Shown: piece by piece, positions 21,596 to 33,207 of the stretch
How positions within the stretch are numbered: position 1 is the first letter of the stretch
Layout: each line of letters begins with the position of its first letter
From: Rhypophila decipiens
Taxonomy: Eukaryota; Ascomycota; Sordariomycetes; Sordariales; Naviculisporaceae
Length of the DNA stretch: 64,000 nucleotides
Reading direction: 5' to 3'
Assembly: GCA_033297075.1 (NCBI GenBank)
Contig: MU858073.1
Coordinates: 239,356-303,355 of the forward strand
The notes under the pieces: model-generated
The model's database searches: none
What the model was told of the DNA's origin: nothing
What the model saw: the letters and a program-made list of their open reading frames with translations, nothing else
Made by a program: the position numbers and the translations under genes

Positions 21596-21899
21596 TTATA
21601 GAATGTCCTTGACGGAAGGAGACGAGTATATTTCCAGCTGGCGACGACCCTTGCGTAATAAATGCTCAATTGTCTGGATATCTCTTCCACGCACGTCCTT
21701 GTACTTTTCGAATTCATTGCTAGATTCGATCCAATGAGTATATGTGATCAATATACGGGTGAAAGCGAGAAAATCTCGATATATATACTTACCGAGCAAA
21801 GGTTCGAAAGTGCGACTGTGTCGCTGCTGGCTTTTTGCGGCATTCTCGAAGACACTGCCGGTAAAGATGGGTGACCTCTTTGCGTAAAAATGAAGACAT
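21596..21899 (-). CDS. sdh6: LYR-motif protein, SDHAF1/Sdh6-like succinate dehydrogenase assembly factor
   Basis: Two exons (21899-21793 and 21719-21596) encode only 76 residues; the 73-bp intron has a GTAAGT donor, an ATCTAG acceptor, and its removal rebuilds an arginine codon. The first exon holds HLYRQCLRE followed by CRKKP, an LYR motif with the usual downstream basic residues. The second holds an F-x-K-x4-V-R-x-R-D-x-x-x-I-E-H-L-L-R-K-G-R-R-Q-L-E pattern and ends in YSSPSVKDIL. The IE-x-L-x-R-x-GRRQL core matches human SDHAF1 and fungal Sdh6. These proteins act in the mitochondrial matrix, helping insert Fe-S clusters into Sdh2 and protecting it during complex II assembly. Length fits the small fungal members. 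The naive ORF in this area reads exon 1 in the wrong frame. Other small LYR proteins are the main alternative. Confidence 0.83.
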
Positions 21900-23616
21900 G
21901 GCGAGATAGAGCTAGAGGTTGTGGTTATGAGGCGTCGTCGTCTATGAATTTGCTCTTTGCCGACGTGATGTTGTTTTGTTTTGATGAAGATGATCAATGA
22001 CGTTCGAGATGTGTATTGTACACTATGGATACTGAAATACAAATCCCGGGAGCAAGATTCAGTGGGTCTTTCGCACGAGAACTGGAACAGGGACGTATGG
22101 AATGTGTAATTACCGAGGTCCGTTACCAACTCTATGAAAAAGTCGAACAATTAGTGCACCTCGGTCAAATTTGATCCCCCGAGAATAACAAGGAAGATCA
22201 TAAATTGACAGTAACAGCTCTAAATAACAGTTCAGGCATATTTTTTCTTCAATAAGGAAACATTTGCTGGCTTTGAATGATCTGATTCTATGGCACTAAG
22301 CTAATACCTACTCGTAGTGTATTCGGTACAGCGTCCGGGGTCCGCCGGAGCCGTTAATGCCGGAGGCCGGGCCGGAATGACAATAACATCGGGGACTATT
22401 GTATTAAATCAAATGAAGAAAACCAGTGTGACAAAAACGAAGGAAGGAGAAATAAAGAACCGACCAAGAGAACTGGTCATGGATGAAAGGGAATAAGTCA
22501 ATATATCCCAACAGCCTGGTTGAAATCAAGCCGCTTTAGTTTTGATACCCCCGGCTCCCCTCAGTTCAAACTCGGACATGATTTCATATCCTTCTAAATC
22601 GGAACCCATGTGGTCGTCGGTTTTCTCCCCCGGTGTGTTACCCGGCCCGCATGGAACTTGATGATGGAAGAGCAATGCCACACAAGGCTCTGGGTGCTCT
22701 GCCTGTTCATTCTGCCAAGACATCACTCACCTCACTCATACTGGTCACTTGGATGGATGGCACAGCCGGGACAATCAACCACTGACACCAAATACCAGGC
22801 TGACTGGAGCATCGCCCCAGTCACAGGCAAATTCAACCTCCCAGTGCAAGCGCTCTTAACTAATTCATAATACCGAGTTCTTTCCCCGCCCTGTTCAACG
22901 CAAGATAGTCTCGGTAGGTAAGATAGGTAAGGTGAGTATTTTCTACACTTGCTGATCAGATTTCACTCACCACCAATTATATGCGTTCCTTTCAGTCGGT
23001 TCAAACAAGCATACATATCACACCTCTGGGCTCGACCGGAGCATGTGGCAGCAGGAGCCCCAAATAAATGACCGAGCAGAGGCACCTTTGGGTCTCCTTA
23101 AAGCCGAGCCTCTTTATCGTTCATTGCGTTGTTCTTATTCTGCCTCGATGAGGCATATCGAATGATACACTTGCCAATCCTTGGTTGAGTGCTGGGTAGT
23201 CAGTCGACCCATCGATGAATTGATGAAACCTCACGACCAGACCTAATCACGACAAAGCCTCGGGGTGACAGCCCGTCTCGCGGGGAGGCTCATGCCTCTG
23301 ATCCGCAGCGAGCATCATGGCCTTTCCTAATGCTTGACCGTCTTCTTTTGTTCCATCCTTCTATACATAAGCGTGTGTGGCACAACTTGAATCGAGTTGT
23401 ATTCCTTTGCCATCATTCCGCGAGTCTTTGAGTGTCCAGCCAAGTTGGTTGGATCTGATACCAGTTTCCAGATCACACCAACCATATATATCGGGTGTTT
23501 GTTTGCTTGTTTCTTCATAGACCACCAACACAATCGAGGTCGACATCGAGCTGTTCTCTATATTTTCATATTCCCTAGCCACTAATCGATCCATCCATCC
23601 ATCTCACATTAATACA
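21900..23616. other. Intergenic, divergent promoters
   Basis: Lies between the SDHAF1-like gene (minus) and the RBR ligase (plus). A GC-rich inverted-repeat patch (CCGCCGGAGCC...GCCGGAGGCCGG) occurs near 22345-22375 and GGTAGGTAAG-type repeats near 22914. I call no gene. Confidence 0.45.
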
Positions 23617-26381
23617 ATGAGGGAAGAACTCATTGCCGTCAACAGTCTGCGTCGGAGCAACGCGGCAAGGAAAATGCTGCCCCGCGAGGACAAGTTCAAA
23701 AAATTACCAAACTCAAACACTATCGATCCCGGCATCATGGCGAGTTATTACAACCAGCAGATCGATGCCAACTCGAGGGCTGCTTCTTTTCAAGTTGATC
23801 CTCCTGACCAAGACTACATGCAGCTCGGAAGTTACTGGATCGAAGGTTTTAGTGGGAGCACATTCTGCCTTCCTGACCCGGACCCCGTGCAGTCGGCCGG
23901 TCCGGCTGAGAAAGTTAAAATCTTTTTCAACCGAAAAGGAAAAAAGACGGAGGAGATGAAGGAATTTGAACAAGAAACGCGAGAAGTGCCATCAGTAGTC
24001 GCACAGCCAGCTCCAGCAGAATATTATCAAGACCAGCAAGTCGAGGATCTCGAAGACACACAAGAAGAGTTGCCCCGAGAAAGAATTGAGGAGAAAATGC
24101 AAAATTGCACACGACCAGAACAGCATGGGCTGAAGATGGCCGAGGAGCACGAGGACGAGCACGAGGAAAGAGAGACAGACATACTAACACGCTATCCACC
24201 ACCCTCTGTCCTTGGTCAACTACCCCCAAGGGACAAAGGCTCTTACTCCAAGACCCCAGGTTCATTCCCAGAGACCGATGAAGACGAAAGCGAAAGCGAA
24301 ACGCGAGGCATAGCCCGGCAAATCGTTCAATCTTCGCTCGATAATGTCCTCGACCAGGTCAAGGCTGAGGAGGCCCGACTACAGCATTCACAAGAACTAC
24401 GACGGCAGGAAGCAGCTGGTCCGCAAGATAAAGGGAAGGGAAAAGCCAGAGCGGACGACGGCAATGTCAGCACGACTACTATACCCGCGATACGAATCAG
24501 CAGCGAGGACGGGACAGATGGCGGTCCAGAAGCCTCGTCGTCCGCAGCCAGCACCAGTACCGGACGAAGTCGTTTCAGACTTGGCCGTCTGTTTAACAAG
24601 CGTGGCGCGACACAAGGCAGCACCAGCAGCGAAGCAAGTTCGTCGCGCGAGACCCTCTCCCCGGTGACCACAGCGGGTTCAGAGGAAGCTGCTGCCCAGG
24701 AGAAGCTGAAAACCCTCCACTTTCCCCTCCTCCGGTTCATCAACAAGCACCGCAACGCCACTTCGGACGGCGGCACAGAGACGATGTAAGTTCCTTCTAC
24801 AACTCACCTCCGACAAGCCAACATATACTAACCCCATTCTCCCAAAACCACAGGGAATGCATAGCCTGCTTCACCGAACTGCCCTCCAGACAACTCGTCC
24901 ATACGCCCTGCAAACACCTCTACTGCCGCGACTGCTTCACCCACCTGATAACCACATCCCTCGACTCCAACTCGGAAGCTCAATGGCCACCAAAATGCTG
25001 CCTCACACCGATCCCCATCCGCACAATAGTCAAGTACGCAACCTCGTCCCGGGCCCTCTTCGAGCGGTACAAAGCCAAAGAAGCAGAGTACAAGATCCCC
25101 GCCGACCAGCGAATCTACTGCAGCACGCCCAACTGCGGCGACTGGATCCCGCCCACGCGCAGAGCCATCGACAAGGCAGCCAAGACTGCTCGGTGCTCGA
25201 AAGGTCATACCATGTGTGTAATGTGTCTCGGACCACCTCACAAGCATTCTGAAGTCTGCGCTGAAGATCGTGATCTTCAGCTGCTAGACGAGATAGCCGA
25301 GGAGAGCGGCTGGAGGAAATGTTTCAAGTGTCAGATGTTGGTCGAGCACGCCGCGGCATGTTCGCACATGACCTGTCGGTGTGGTGCGCAGTTTTGTTAC
25401 ATCTGTGGGCTGAAATGGAAGACTTGTGCTTGTGATTCATCTGAATTATCGAGGATCAAGTTGAGGGCCGAACAGAACAGACTACAGCGCGAGGCGAGAG
25501 ATGGAGGAGAGTCGTCTTCGGCTGCTGCTGCTGACGCAGAGGAGGCGGAGTGGTTGGCTAGCCAGCTTCAGTTGATTGAGGACATGGAGAGGGAGGAGGA
25601 ACAAAGGCGCGAGGAAGAGAGGAGACAGGAAGCTGCCCGGCTAGAAGAAGTGCGTCGTCGTGAGGCTGAGGAGTGGGCCCGGCGAGAGGAGGCAATACTT
25701 GTGGAGCTGGTGAAGAGGTATTCCGGGCTACGAAGTGAGTTGTCGAGGATCGAGAATTGGCAGAGGACTGTTTTACTTAACGACCAGACTAGGGAGACCG
25801 ACCTAAGCAGATCTGCAGCCGTACGCAAGAGAGAGGAAGTGAAAGAGAAGCTGGAGCGCGAGCGCTTGGAGCTGAGAGCCGAGACGGCGGCCAAGATTGC
25901 GGATCGCGAGGCCGAGGGGAAGAAGGAGTATGCTGTTCGGGTTGCTTGGGAGAAACAATTGGAAGAGGAATATGCGCTATTGCTTAGGGAGTCTAGACTG
26001 CGTGGTCCGGGGCCGGCGGAGGCGGCGATGCGGTCTTATATGATCAAGAACGACGCGAGACGGGATGCATGGCGCAAGACAAGGGATGAAGAGCTCGAAC
26101 GGTTCCGGGTCACTGCTCGGGAGGATCTTATGGTCTCTGAGGGGTTGATAGATGCTCTGGTCCGAAGCGCGCATAGGACGGCTGATTGCGAACTGCGAGA
26201 GATCAAGAGGAGGCACAAGGCTGAGTTTAGGTGGTTCGAGCTGGCGACTGCTGAGCGGAACCGTCTCTTGGCCGAGATGGAGGCTGTGGAGAGGGAAAAT
26301 GGCGGCGAGATGCCTGATACTGACGATGGGACGGCTGCTTCTTTCAGATCCTGGGAAATCCAGGATGCCAACTACTATTAG
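23617..26381 (+). CDS. RBR (RING-IBR-RING) E3 ubiquitin ligase
   Basis: Exons 23617-24785 and 24854-26381 encode 898 residues; the 68-bp intron (GTAAGT...CCACAG) splits the Met390 codon. RBR ligases take ubiquitin from an E2 onto a catalytic cysteine before passing it to substrate. The first ~385 residues are Glu/Ser-rich and probably disordered. RING1 starts at E391-C-I-A-C and continues with CKHLYCRDC; the IBR follows with IYCSTPNCGDW and C-x-K-GH-x-MC-x-x-C. RING2 has KCFKC, then C559-SHMTC-R-CGAQFCYICG; C559 is the expected catalytic cysteine by comparison with Parkin and HHARI. From about residue 600 to 880 the protein is a long charged coiled coil (Glu/Arg-rich). The exact subfamily and substrate are unknown; similar RING-IBR-coil proteins are expanded in filamentous fungi. 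Confidence 0.9.
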
Positions 26382-27730
26382 ATCAGACAGTCTACAATGG
26401 TGTCCTGGTAGTGAAAAGCCAATACTAGAAGTGTACAGAGTAGAAGCGAGCAGGCACCTTGATAGCCCAGAAAATACGGAGTACCCCGTAACGTAAAGAA
26501 AAAAAGACTGGACCAACCAAATTAGGCAAACAAGTCATTGCCGATCTCCCGACCACCGGAGCCCCCCACTTTCTAAAGCTTGGTTCCAAGACTCGAAGCT
26601 CTTATCTTATCAGCATCAGGGGGTCTTTCACCGTCTTTGATTCTTTGTTGGTGACGGGAAGGTATCAAGGCACGGTCCGGTGTAGGTCTTTCATGACACA
26701 ATCTGTTTGCGACTGCCGTGAATGATGGAGGACAGAGCATAAGCCGCTTCCATCATCTTGGGATACCGACTGAAGAGGTCGCATATGACGCCGAGATATC
26801 CAAACTTGCGACATTCACACTCTTAGGGCGTCGCTGACACGAAGCTCTTATTGGCCATGGTCGGAACAATCAACAAATCATGCGCCCCCATCGATGTAGA
26901 AATGAGCCTGTCCTTGTCTGCAGCACTAGTTTCCCGCACTCGTGAGGCACCCCAGCCCGCTGAGGCATGCAGAGCTGCAGGTTGTGAATACTCAAAACCA
27001 GTCGCACACAGCTTCAGCCCCCCCTATCAAGACGTGCCCATCCAGATACGTAATGTTGTTTGCTATGTCATGGACGGAGGCAGAGCTCTCGACGTGCTGA
27101 GTGGTTGCCACAGCCCGGCCACACAACCTGCAATTCTTGGCACGGGCCTGGCGTTATATCCCGCATTTTCAGCACTGATCGGTAACGAGTGTGAGGTACG
27201 GGTCACAGCAGACTGGAGTACCTTCTGGGTTGATCCCCAGGCCTCTTGCGCGCTAGGCGGTTAGGCCTGGAATTGCCCCTTCTGGGACATTTTATCTCAT
27301 GATGTGATTCTGGAATCTGGGCTTCTCCAATCGAATCGTAGCACGGGAAGAAGCCAGCCTGGTCGGCAGGTACCTACTACCTAGTTCTAGTGTATTGGCA
27401 GGTGCGATAGATAAATCCCAAAAAGAAGCTCGGCAAACTTGTCTTTGTTAGGCACTGCCCTATCTCTAAACTGCAAGCAGCTGCTCTTCACACCGACTGG
27501 GGTTCCTGCTCCTTCCGTGTGGTTGCCTTCTCTTTGGTTTTTAAAAGACATCGGTGCCTTTAAAACCTCCACTGCACAGCTCTCTTCTTTTCTTCTCTCC
27601 CTCTTCCACCAGCTTTGACCAGACATTCAGCAATCATCCCACCAACGCTTCAGCTTTCAAACACAAACACACAAACTCTCCAACACATCATCTTCGGTTT
27701 TCAAACCCTACTCTCAACTCACAAATCAAA
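26382..27730. other. Intergenic, promoter of the DUF3602 gene
   Basis: About 1.35 kb. The 3' half becomes pyrimidine-rich (CT-rich leader near 27580-27700) as expected upstream of a well-expressed fungal gene. The 26851-27264 frame shows no family features and is not called. Confidence 0.45.
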
Positions 27731-28448
27731 ATGGCTGGTCCCGAGGTTTCTCACGGCCGGGGTGGTGCCGGAAACATCAATCCTGACGACACCCAGTACG
27801 TCGATGGTGAAGTCGTCCGTGCCGGAGTCATCGGCAGTCATGGAGACGGCGCGTTCAGCACCGGTCGCGGAGGTAAGTTTCAACTTGACTTTTTTCAATT
27901 TTGGTTTCTTTGAACGAGACTCGACACCATTTCTCGCCAACATTCAACACAAACAACAACAGTCAGTCCACACTGCGAGCCTTATCGCAGACCGTCTTCC
28001 AAGATGCTTGTCACATTCGATGCCAAGACCAAGGCTCGCGATAAGCAAGCACTGGGGGCTCGCTAGCAGTCTAGCACAAAGCCAAGTACCCACCGGATTC
28101 CACGACAGACAAGCCCTTGTGCATTAGCGCCCAGAGCTTTTGATCACTACGTAATATCTTTGATTCAACGGCGAGGCTGACCATGTTTCTCTTCTCCTAG
28201 GTGCCGCCAACATTGGTGACGCTGGCACCAAGCCCGCTATCCGCGCCGACAAGGACATCGTCCCGGAGGCTGCCGTCCGCCCTAGCCAAGACACGGATTA
28301 CCACACCGGCCGCGGCGGTGCTGGCAATGCTCAGATCGCAAGCAAGAAAGAGGGCGTCGACGCCACCGAGCCAAAGTATCAGTCCCTCGCGGACAAAATC
28401 AAGCATAAGCTGTTCGGCAAGAAGAAGGCTCCTCCGGCTTCGACATAG
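27731..28448 (+). CDS. DUF3602 / Par32-like protein with GRGGAGN repeats
   Basis: Exons 27731-27872 and 28201-28448 encode 129 residues. The unusually long 328-bp intron (GTAAGT...CTCCTAG) splits a glycine codon within the second repeat. Three related motifs are visible: SHGRGGAGN near residue 8, STGRGG-A-AN across the splice site near residue 43, and HTGRGGAGN near residue 86. Such repeats define the DUF3602 family; yeast Par32/Amu1, a TORC1-linked regulator of ammonium transporters, carries similar repeats. The C-terminus is lysine-rich and contains KIKHKLFGKKK. The protein is probably soluble and largely unfolded. Function here is not known; the Par32 link is by motif only. Confidence 0.8.
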
Positions 28449-30860
28449 ATCACGACGCTGATACCACGATTCGGAATCAATACCTGGACATGTTATTCAC
28501 CAGATTCACCAATCTTCCCTTACGGGAACAGGCGCCATTTGGAGGGTTACTTTGACGGGAGATATTCTATGCTGGTGGCAAGTCTGTGGGCTTCAAGTAC
28601 GAGTTGATGATCTGGGAAAGGAATGATGATTTGTCTTTGTTTCTTTGTGGTCTGCGTTATACCTTGTAGTTGCGCATGACGGTGGAGGATGTTGTGCTTT
28701 CAAAATACCCATTCTTATTTATTTCCACTGTTTCTGTCCTTGGGACCCGTTCGTTTTGCGCTCTACAGCTCTACCTACATAGGCATCTCGAGCCTAGAGG
28801 ATTTCACCCAAAGCCTTTATAATATACCTAACTTTACCTTCTCACTCGGGGCAGTTGTTTAATATGGCGATTTGTGTGACACGACGCCGACGTCCGATAT
28901 CCGGAGGAGGATATGGTTACCTCGCAGCATGTCCATGGCACCATCTGACAGTTGCACCACAATGTCGACTCTATCAAGGTATCGAGCTTCGATCTGGCGG
29001 AAACATCTGTCCCAAGCTCACAAGGCTACATAAATTATTAACACAAAACAATAGTTAAAAGAGTCCCTTGGGCAGAATGCTACGTTGGAAACCAGGATCT
29101 TCCCATCTCGTTTTCGCAAAAGGGACCAACGTCGACCCACCACCCGTCATTACCCCTCACGGAGCCGGCTTGGCGGTTGTTGAAGGGTTCAAATTCAAGA
29201 TCAGATCCGATGGGACAAACTCACCCGAACTTTTGTAATTGCGCTGCTCTGGTTGACTAAGATGTCGGCTTCTCCTTGGAAAGAATCACGATGCCAGCCC
29301 ACGCAGCCGAAGAAGTTTGGGTCCAGGTGCATATAATCTATATACCATGATAGGCCGTATCGCAGAGCTTGTCTTGACTTCCACAGAGATCTGCATGCAC
29401 ATGTCATTCAGCTTCTGAGGGGGAGGCCCCCCCATTGGTGTGGCTTGAAAGCATGGACTTGATGATTTCCCAGAATGTTAAACTACAGATACTAGTTGAG
29501 ACATGTTCGGCTTCATCACTTTCTTTGGCAATATAAGAACTTGGAACCGGATTTGGGATCTCGATAAACGGAAAAGGCCTTGAAGCCAAGACCAGCTGCC
29601 CTGATTCGTTGTGAAGTGTGTAAAAGGACCCATTAAAGATCAAGACTCGTGATCAACACTGTTACTTTCTCCGGATTCCCTTTTATATTTTCCCGGGGTT
29701 TACACTGTACTATAAGGCAAGGTAGGATCCCTACTGTGCGTTATGTCGGCATGTCTCTCTCGGCGCGCGCGTTATCACCACCCGGAACCGGGCACTTATA
29801 GTAGCATTCAGCGCCTCGGGGTTCATGTTCTTGACGAGCTTCAAGAATCCCATCTCTTGAGCAAGTCCATGTTTTTCATTTCCTTGTTTTTGGTCTATCC
29901 ACTTGACCGACTTGGCTCAACTTTCAGTTCGCCGATCGAGATTACCCTGCACGGCGGCCGTTACGGGAAAGGGCAAGGTGTGGGAATTTATATGTATGCG
30001 ACTTGCGAAGGGAGAGAGCATGCGCTTGAGCCCACATTGGGCATTTTCCATCAGGTGAACTTGGAGGTTTCGACGAGGTCCCCGATCCGATTCCTTTTTA
30101 TTCCGACCAAGGGGCCATCAAGTGTGAAACCTGGGCCCTCGTTCGTTCACCTTGAACACAAACCGACCGCAGTTCTGTTCCTCATCTCACGATACCTATC
30201 ACCGGTCCTGCCTGTCCGTCTCATAATCAAACGACGGCCAACTGAGACGGACGACAACCCCCTCATTCTGCGTTACCGGAGCACTCATCACTTCTAATCT
30301 CTCTCAAGATTTTACTTGATAATATCGACTACTCCCTCGCCGGTTTCGTTGCATTCATTACCTGCATCTCATCGCTCGTCCACTCCCTCACTCGAAATCG
30401 CAGCCTCGTGGTTGGAAATCAACTTCAGCCGCCAACCGTGCTACAATGCTCGCATCTAACTGGATCTTGGGCTCACATTCAACAAGCTGACGGCACGGCA
30501 CGGCATTTGGTTCCTGGATTGCTTCTTCCCGGTCGTCCTCGTTTAAAGCTGTGGCTGGCCTGTTATTAGCAGTCCGCCGCCAAAGAGAAGCTTCCTTCTG
30601 TCAATTCATTCGCCGTTCGTTGGTGGAAGCTACCTACATAACGTGGCGAAAGGTGACACACAGCACAGCACAGCAAACGAAGGAAAGGGTGCGGCGTGCG
30701 TGCCACCTGCAACTCCAAAACGTTGGCTGCTGACAAGGGCGGGCAACACCGCTGCGAACCGTTCCCGCTGAAAGGCGCCACTGTGGTGGGCAGGAACGCG
30801 CCCTGGCAGCAAACCGCTCGGCTGAAAAAGCCCCCCTGTGTGACCTGACCGGCTGACACA
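28449..30860. other. Intergenic, 2.4 kb
   Basis: Holds the DUF3602 3' flank and the Atg22 promoter. The frames at 29743-30297 (plus) and 29404-29643 (minus) have no recognisable domains or supporting splice structure and are not called. No tRNA-like fold was found. Confidence 0.45.
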
Positions 30861-31252
30861 ATGCCGCCCCAAAACCTTCCCCGACCACCGCCAGCTCCCC
30901 GGCTATTTTCCCGACTCTCTCACATATCGAAACACAGCTTCATCTCGCATTCTTCGTCGTTTGAGGCCGACGACGAACGATCCAGTACTGTTTCTTTTGA
31001 TTACGGGTATCATCAGGCTACCAACTTTGACGGCGGGATGGATAGTAACGATGATGACTCCAGCAGCGAGCGCAGCAGTGTGGGAGAGGTAATGAATGGG
31101 GGAGTTGGAGGAGGTGCTGGAGCTGGAGCAAAGAGGTATCCCGGGGAAGATACTCGCCCCACTAGCCCCAAGGAATTGGCTGGTTGGTATGCGTATGCGT
31201 TTGCTGCCGAGGTTTATGTCATTTGCGGTCAGTTCATCTCTCTCTTTTTTTT

Positions 31253-31308
<56 letters not shown>

Positions 31309-33207
31309 GGTCCTTGCAAGTAATTGGTGTCTGTATTATTGCTGTTGTGGGAAGTCATGTATAAACTACTGAGTTAAACACGCCATTCGGTGATTGCAGT
31401 CATCTTTTGGTCGTGTAGTTCAGTGGTCTAACAGCTGTATGCGCACATGATAATTCACTGGAATCATAGCTAACTTGCATCATATAGGCATTGGTATGTT
31501 TTCACTCCAAACGATGTGGTCTATTCCACTATATTTCATGTCAAGTGGCATATTAATAACTCACCGTTATCAGGCTCCTTCATCCCCATCCTCCTCGAGA
31601 GTCTAGCTCGCGAGAATGGCGTCCTCCTGTCAGACCGCACATCACCATGCGGCTCCAGCTCAGATCGGTCCGAAGACGACGACGGCCAGTGCATCGTATA
31701 TGTTCTTGGCTTCGAGATCAACACGGCCAGCTTCGCCATGTACACCTTCAGCATCAGCGTCCTCCTGCAGGCCCTCCTGGTCGTCAGTATCAGCTGCGCA
31801 GCAGATCACGGCAACGTACGGAAGAAGCTGCTGCTGGCGTTCGCGTGGATCGGAAGTTTCAGTGTGATGGCCTACATCTTTGTCTCGTCCAGAATCTACA
31901 TCCTGGGCGCATTCCTGGCTATTATCTCGAATGTCTCGTTTGGAGCCTCGTTTGTGCTCCTCAACTCGTTCTTGCCGTTGCTGGTTAGGCATCATCCAAC
32001 TGTCAAGTATCCCGAGGATAGTCGCACGCCAGACCTCGCTGCTACGGACGACGAGTCCCAGCGGCTCGAGGATTCCACGCTCCTAGACACAGACGGCGAA
32101 GACACCATGGACGACTCCATCGCGGCTTTGCTATCCGGGGAAACAGTCGAGGAAGGCGACATGGTCGACCGACTCGGCTCAGGCAAAAACGACACGGGCC
32201 AGGAACTTCTACTGTCGACCCAAATCTCGGCCAAAGGTATCGGCACCGGCTACATAGCAGGCTTGTTCCTGCAGTGCGTGGCCATTTTTATACTGATCAG
32301 GATGCACAACACGACCTGGGCCCAGCGCGTGGTGTTATTTGTCATTGGCGCGTGGTGGGCTATATTCACGATCCCGGCGGCCATGTGGTTACGACCGCGA
32401 CCTGGTCCTCCGCTCCCAGCCTCATCGACCAAGTCGGGCTTGCGAGCTTGGATCTCGTACACCGTCTTTGCGTGGAAGTCTTTGTTTCGCACGGTCCAGC
32501 TGGCCAGGAGACTGGTCGATATCGTCCTCTTCCTTTGCGGCTGGTTTTTGTTATCCGACGCGATCGCGACCACCTCGTCCACCGCCATTCTATTTGCCAA
32601 GACCCAGTTACACATGGAGCCTTGGGCATTGGGACTCATCAACGTCATCTCCACCGCGGCTGGTATTGTCGGCGCCTTCTCGTGGTCATTTATTTCAACA
32701 AAGTTGAATCTAAAGGTGCATCAAACCATCCTGGCCTGCATTGGCCTATTCGAAATAATCCCGCTGTACGGGTTACTAGGCTACCTACCATTCGTCAAGA
32801 ACTGGGGCGTATTCGGCCTCCAGCAGCCGTGGGAGATGTACCCCCTCGCAGCAATCTACGGATTTGTCCTGGGCGGCTTAAGCGGGTATTGTAGATCGTT
32901 GTATGGCGAGCTGATTCCTCCTGGATCGGAGGCGGCGTTTTACGCGCTGTATGCGATTACCGATAAGGGGTCGAGCGTGTTTGGGCCGGCGATTGTGGGG
33001 GCTATTATTGACGCGTCGGGGGAGATCAGGCCGGCGTTTTGGTTCTTGGCTGTTGTGGTGGGATTGCCGGCGCCGTTGATTTGGTTTATTGATGTTGAAC
33101 GGGGACGGGCCGAGGGCGAGAAGATGGCTGAGATTATCGAGGGTTTCAAGGCGAATCGCGGTGGGTATGGGCATGTTCACGGTGATGGGGACGAGTCTGA
33201 GGACTGA
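30861..33207 (+). CDS. atg22: Autophagy-related protein 22, vacuolar amino-acid effluxer
   Basis: Three exons (30861-31227, 31488-31493, 31574-33207) encode 668 residues; the middle exon is only 6 nt. Atg22 is an MFS-type vacuole membrane protein needed to export amino acids after autophagic breakdown. The N-terminal ~95 residues are cytosolic and Ser/Gly-rich, followed by [20 protein letters not shown], typical for the first membrane span of fungal Atg22. The LARENG and [10 protein letters not shown] segments and about ten to twelve hydrophobic helices complete the fold. A long acidic loop (about residues 285-345) separates the halves. Splicing without the micro-exon keeps the frame but deletes the conserved Ile-Gly pair. 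Intron 1 (260 bp) carries a long CT repeat and uses a less common GTCAGT donor. Confidence 0.9.
31256..31304. repeat. (CT)n microsatellite in Atg22 intron 1
   Basis: About 24 uninterrupted CT units directly after a short T run, 28 bp into the intron. It is likely length-polymorphic and makes a strong polypyrimidine tract. Confidence 0.95.
31488..31493 (+). other. atg22: 6-nt micro-exon of atg22 (GCATTG)
   Basis: It is flanked by a clean acceptor (CATATAG, with GCTAAC branch site at 31469-31474) and a clean donor (GTATGT). Joining ...TGCG + GCATTG + GCTCC... gives Cys-Gly-Ile-Gly-Ser-Phe, as expected for the family. Confidence 0.75.

Noticed and set aside
26851..27264. 137-codon plus-strand ORF upstream of the DUF3602 gene
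   Set aside because: No recognised motif and no intron or start-site support.
29160..29210. GGTTCAAATTC resembling a tRNA B box
   Set aside because: No acceptor stem, D-arm or anticodon arm can be built around it.
29743..30297. 184-codon plus-strand ORF upstream of atg22
   Set aside because: Longest in its spacer, but no domain or homologue I can name; likely chance.
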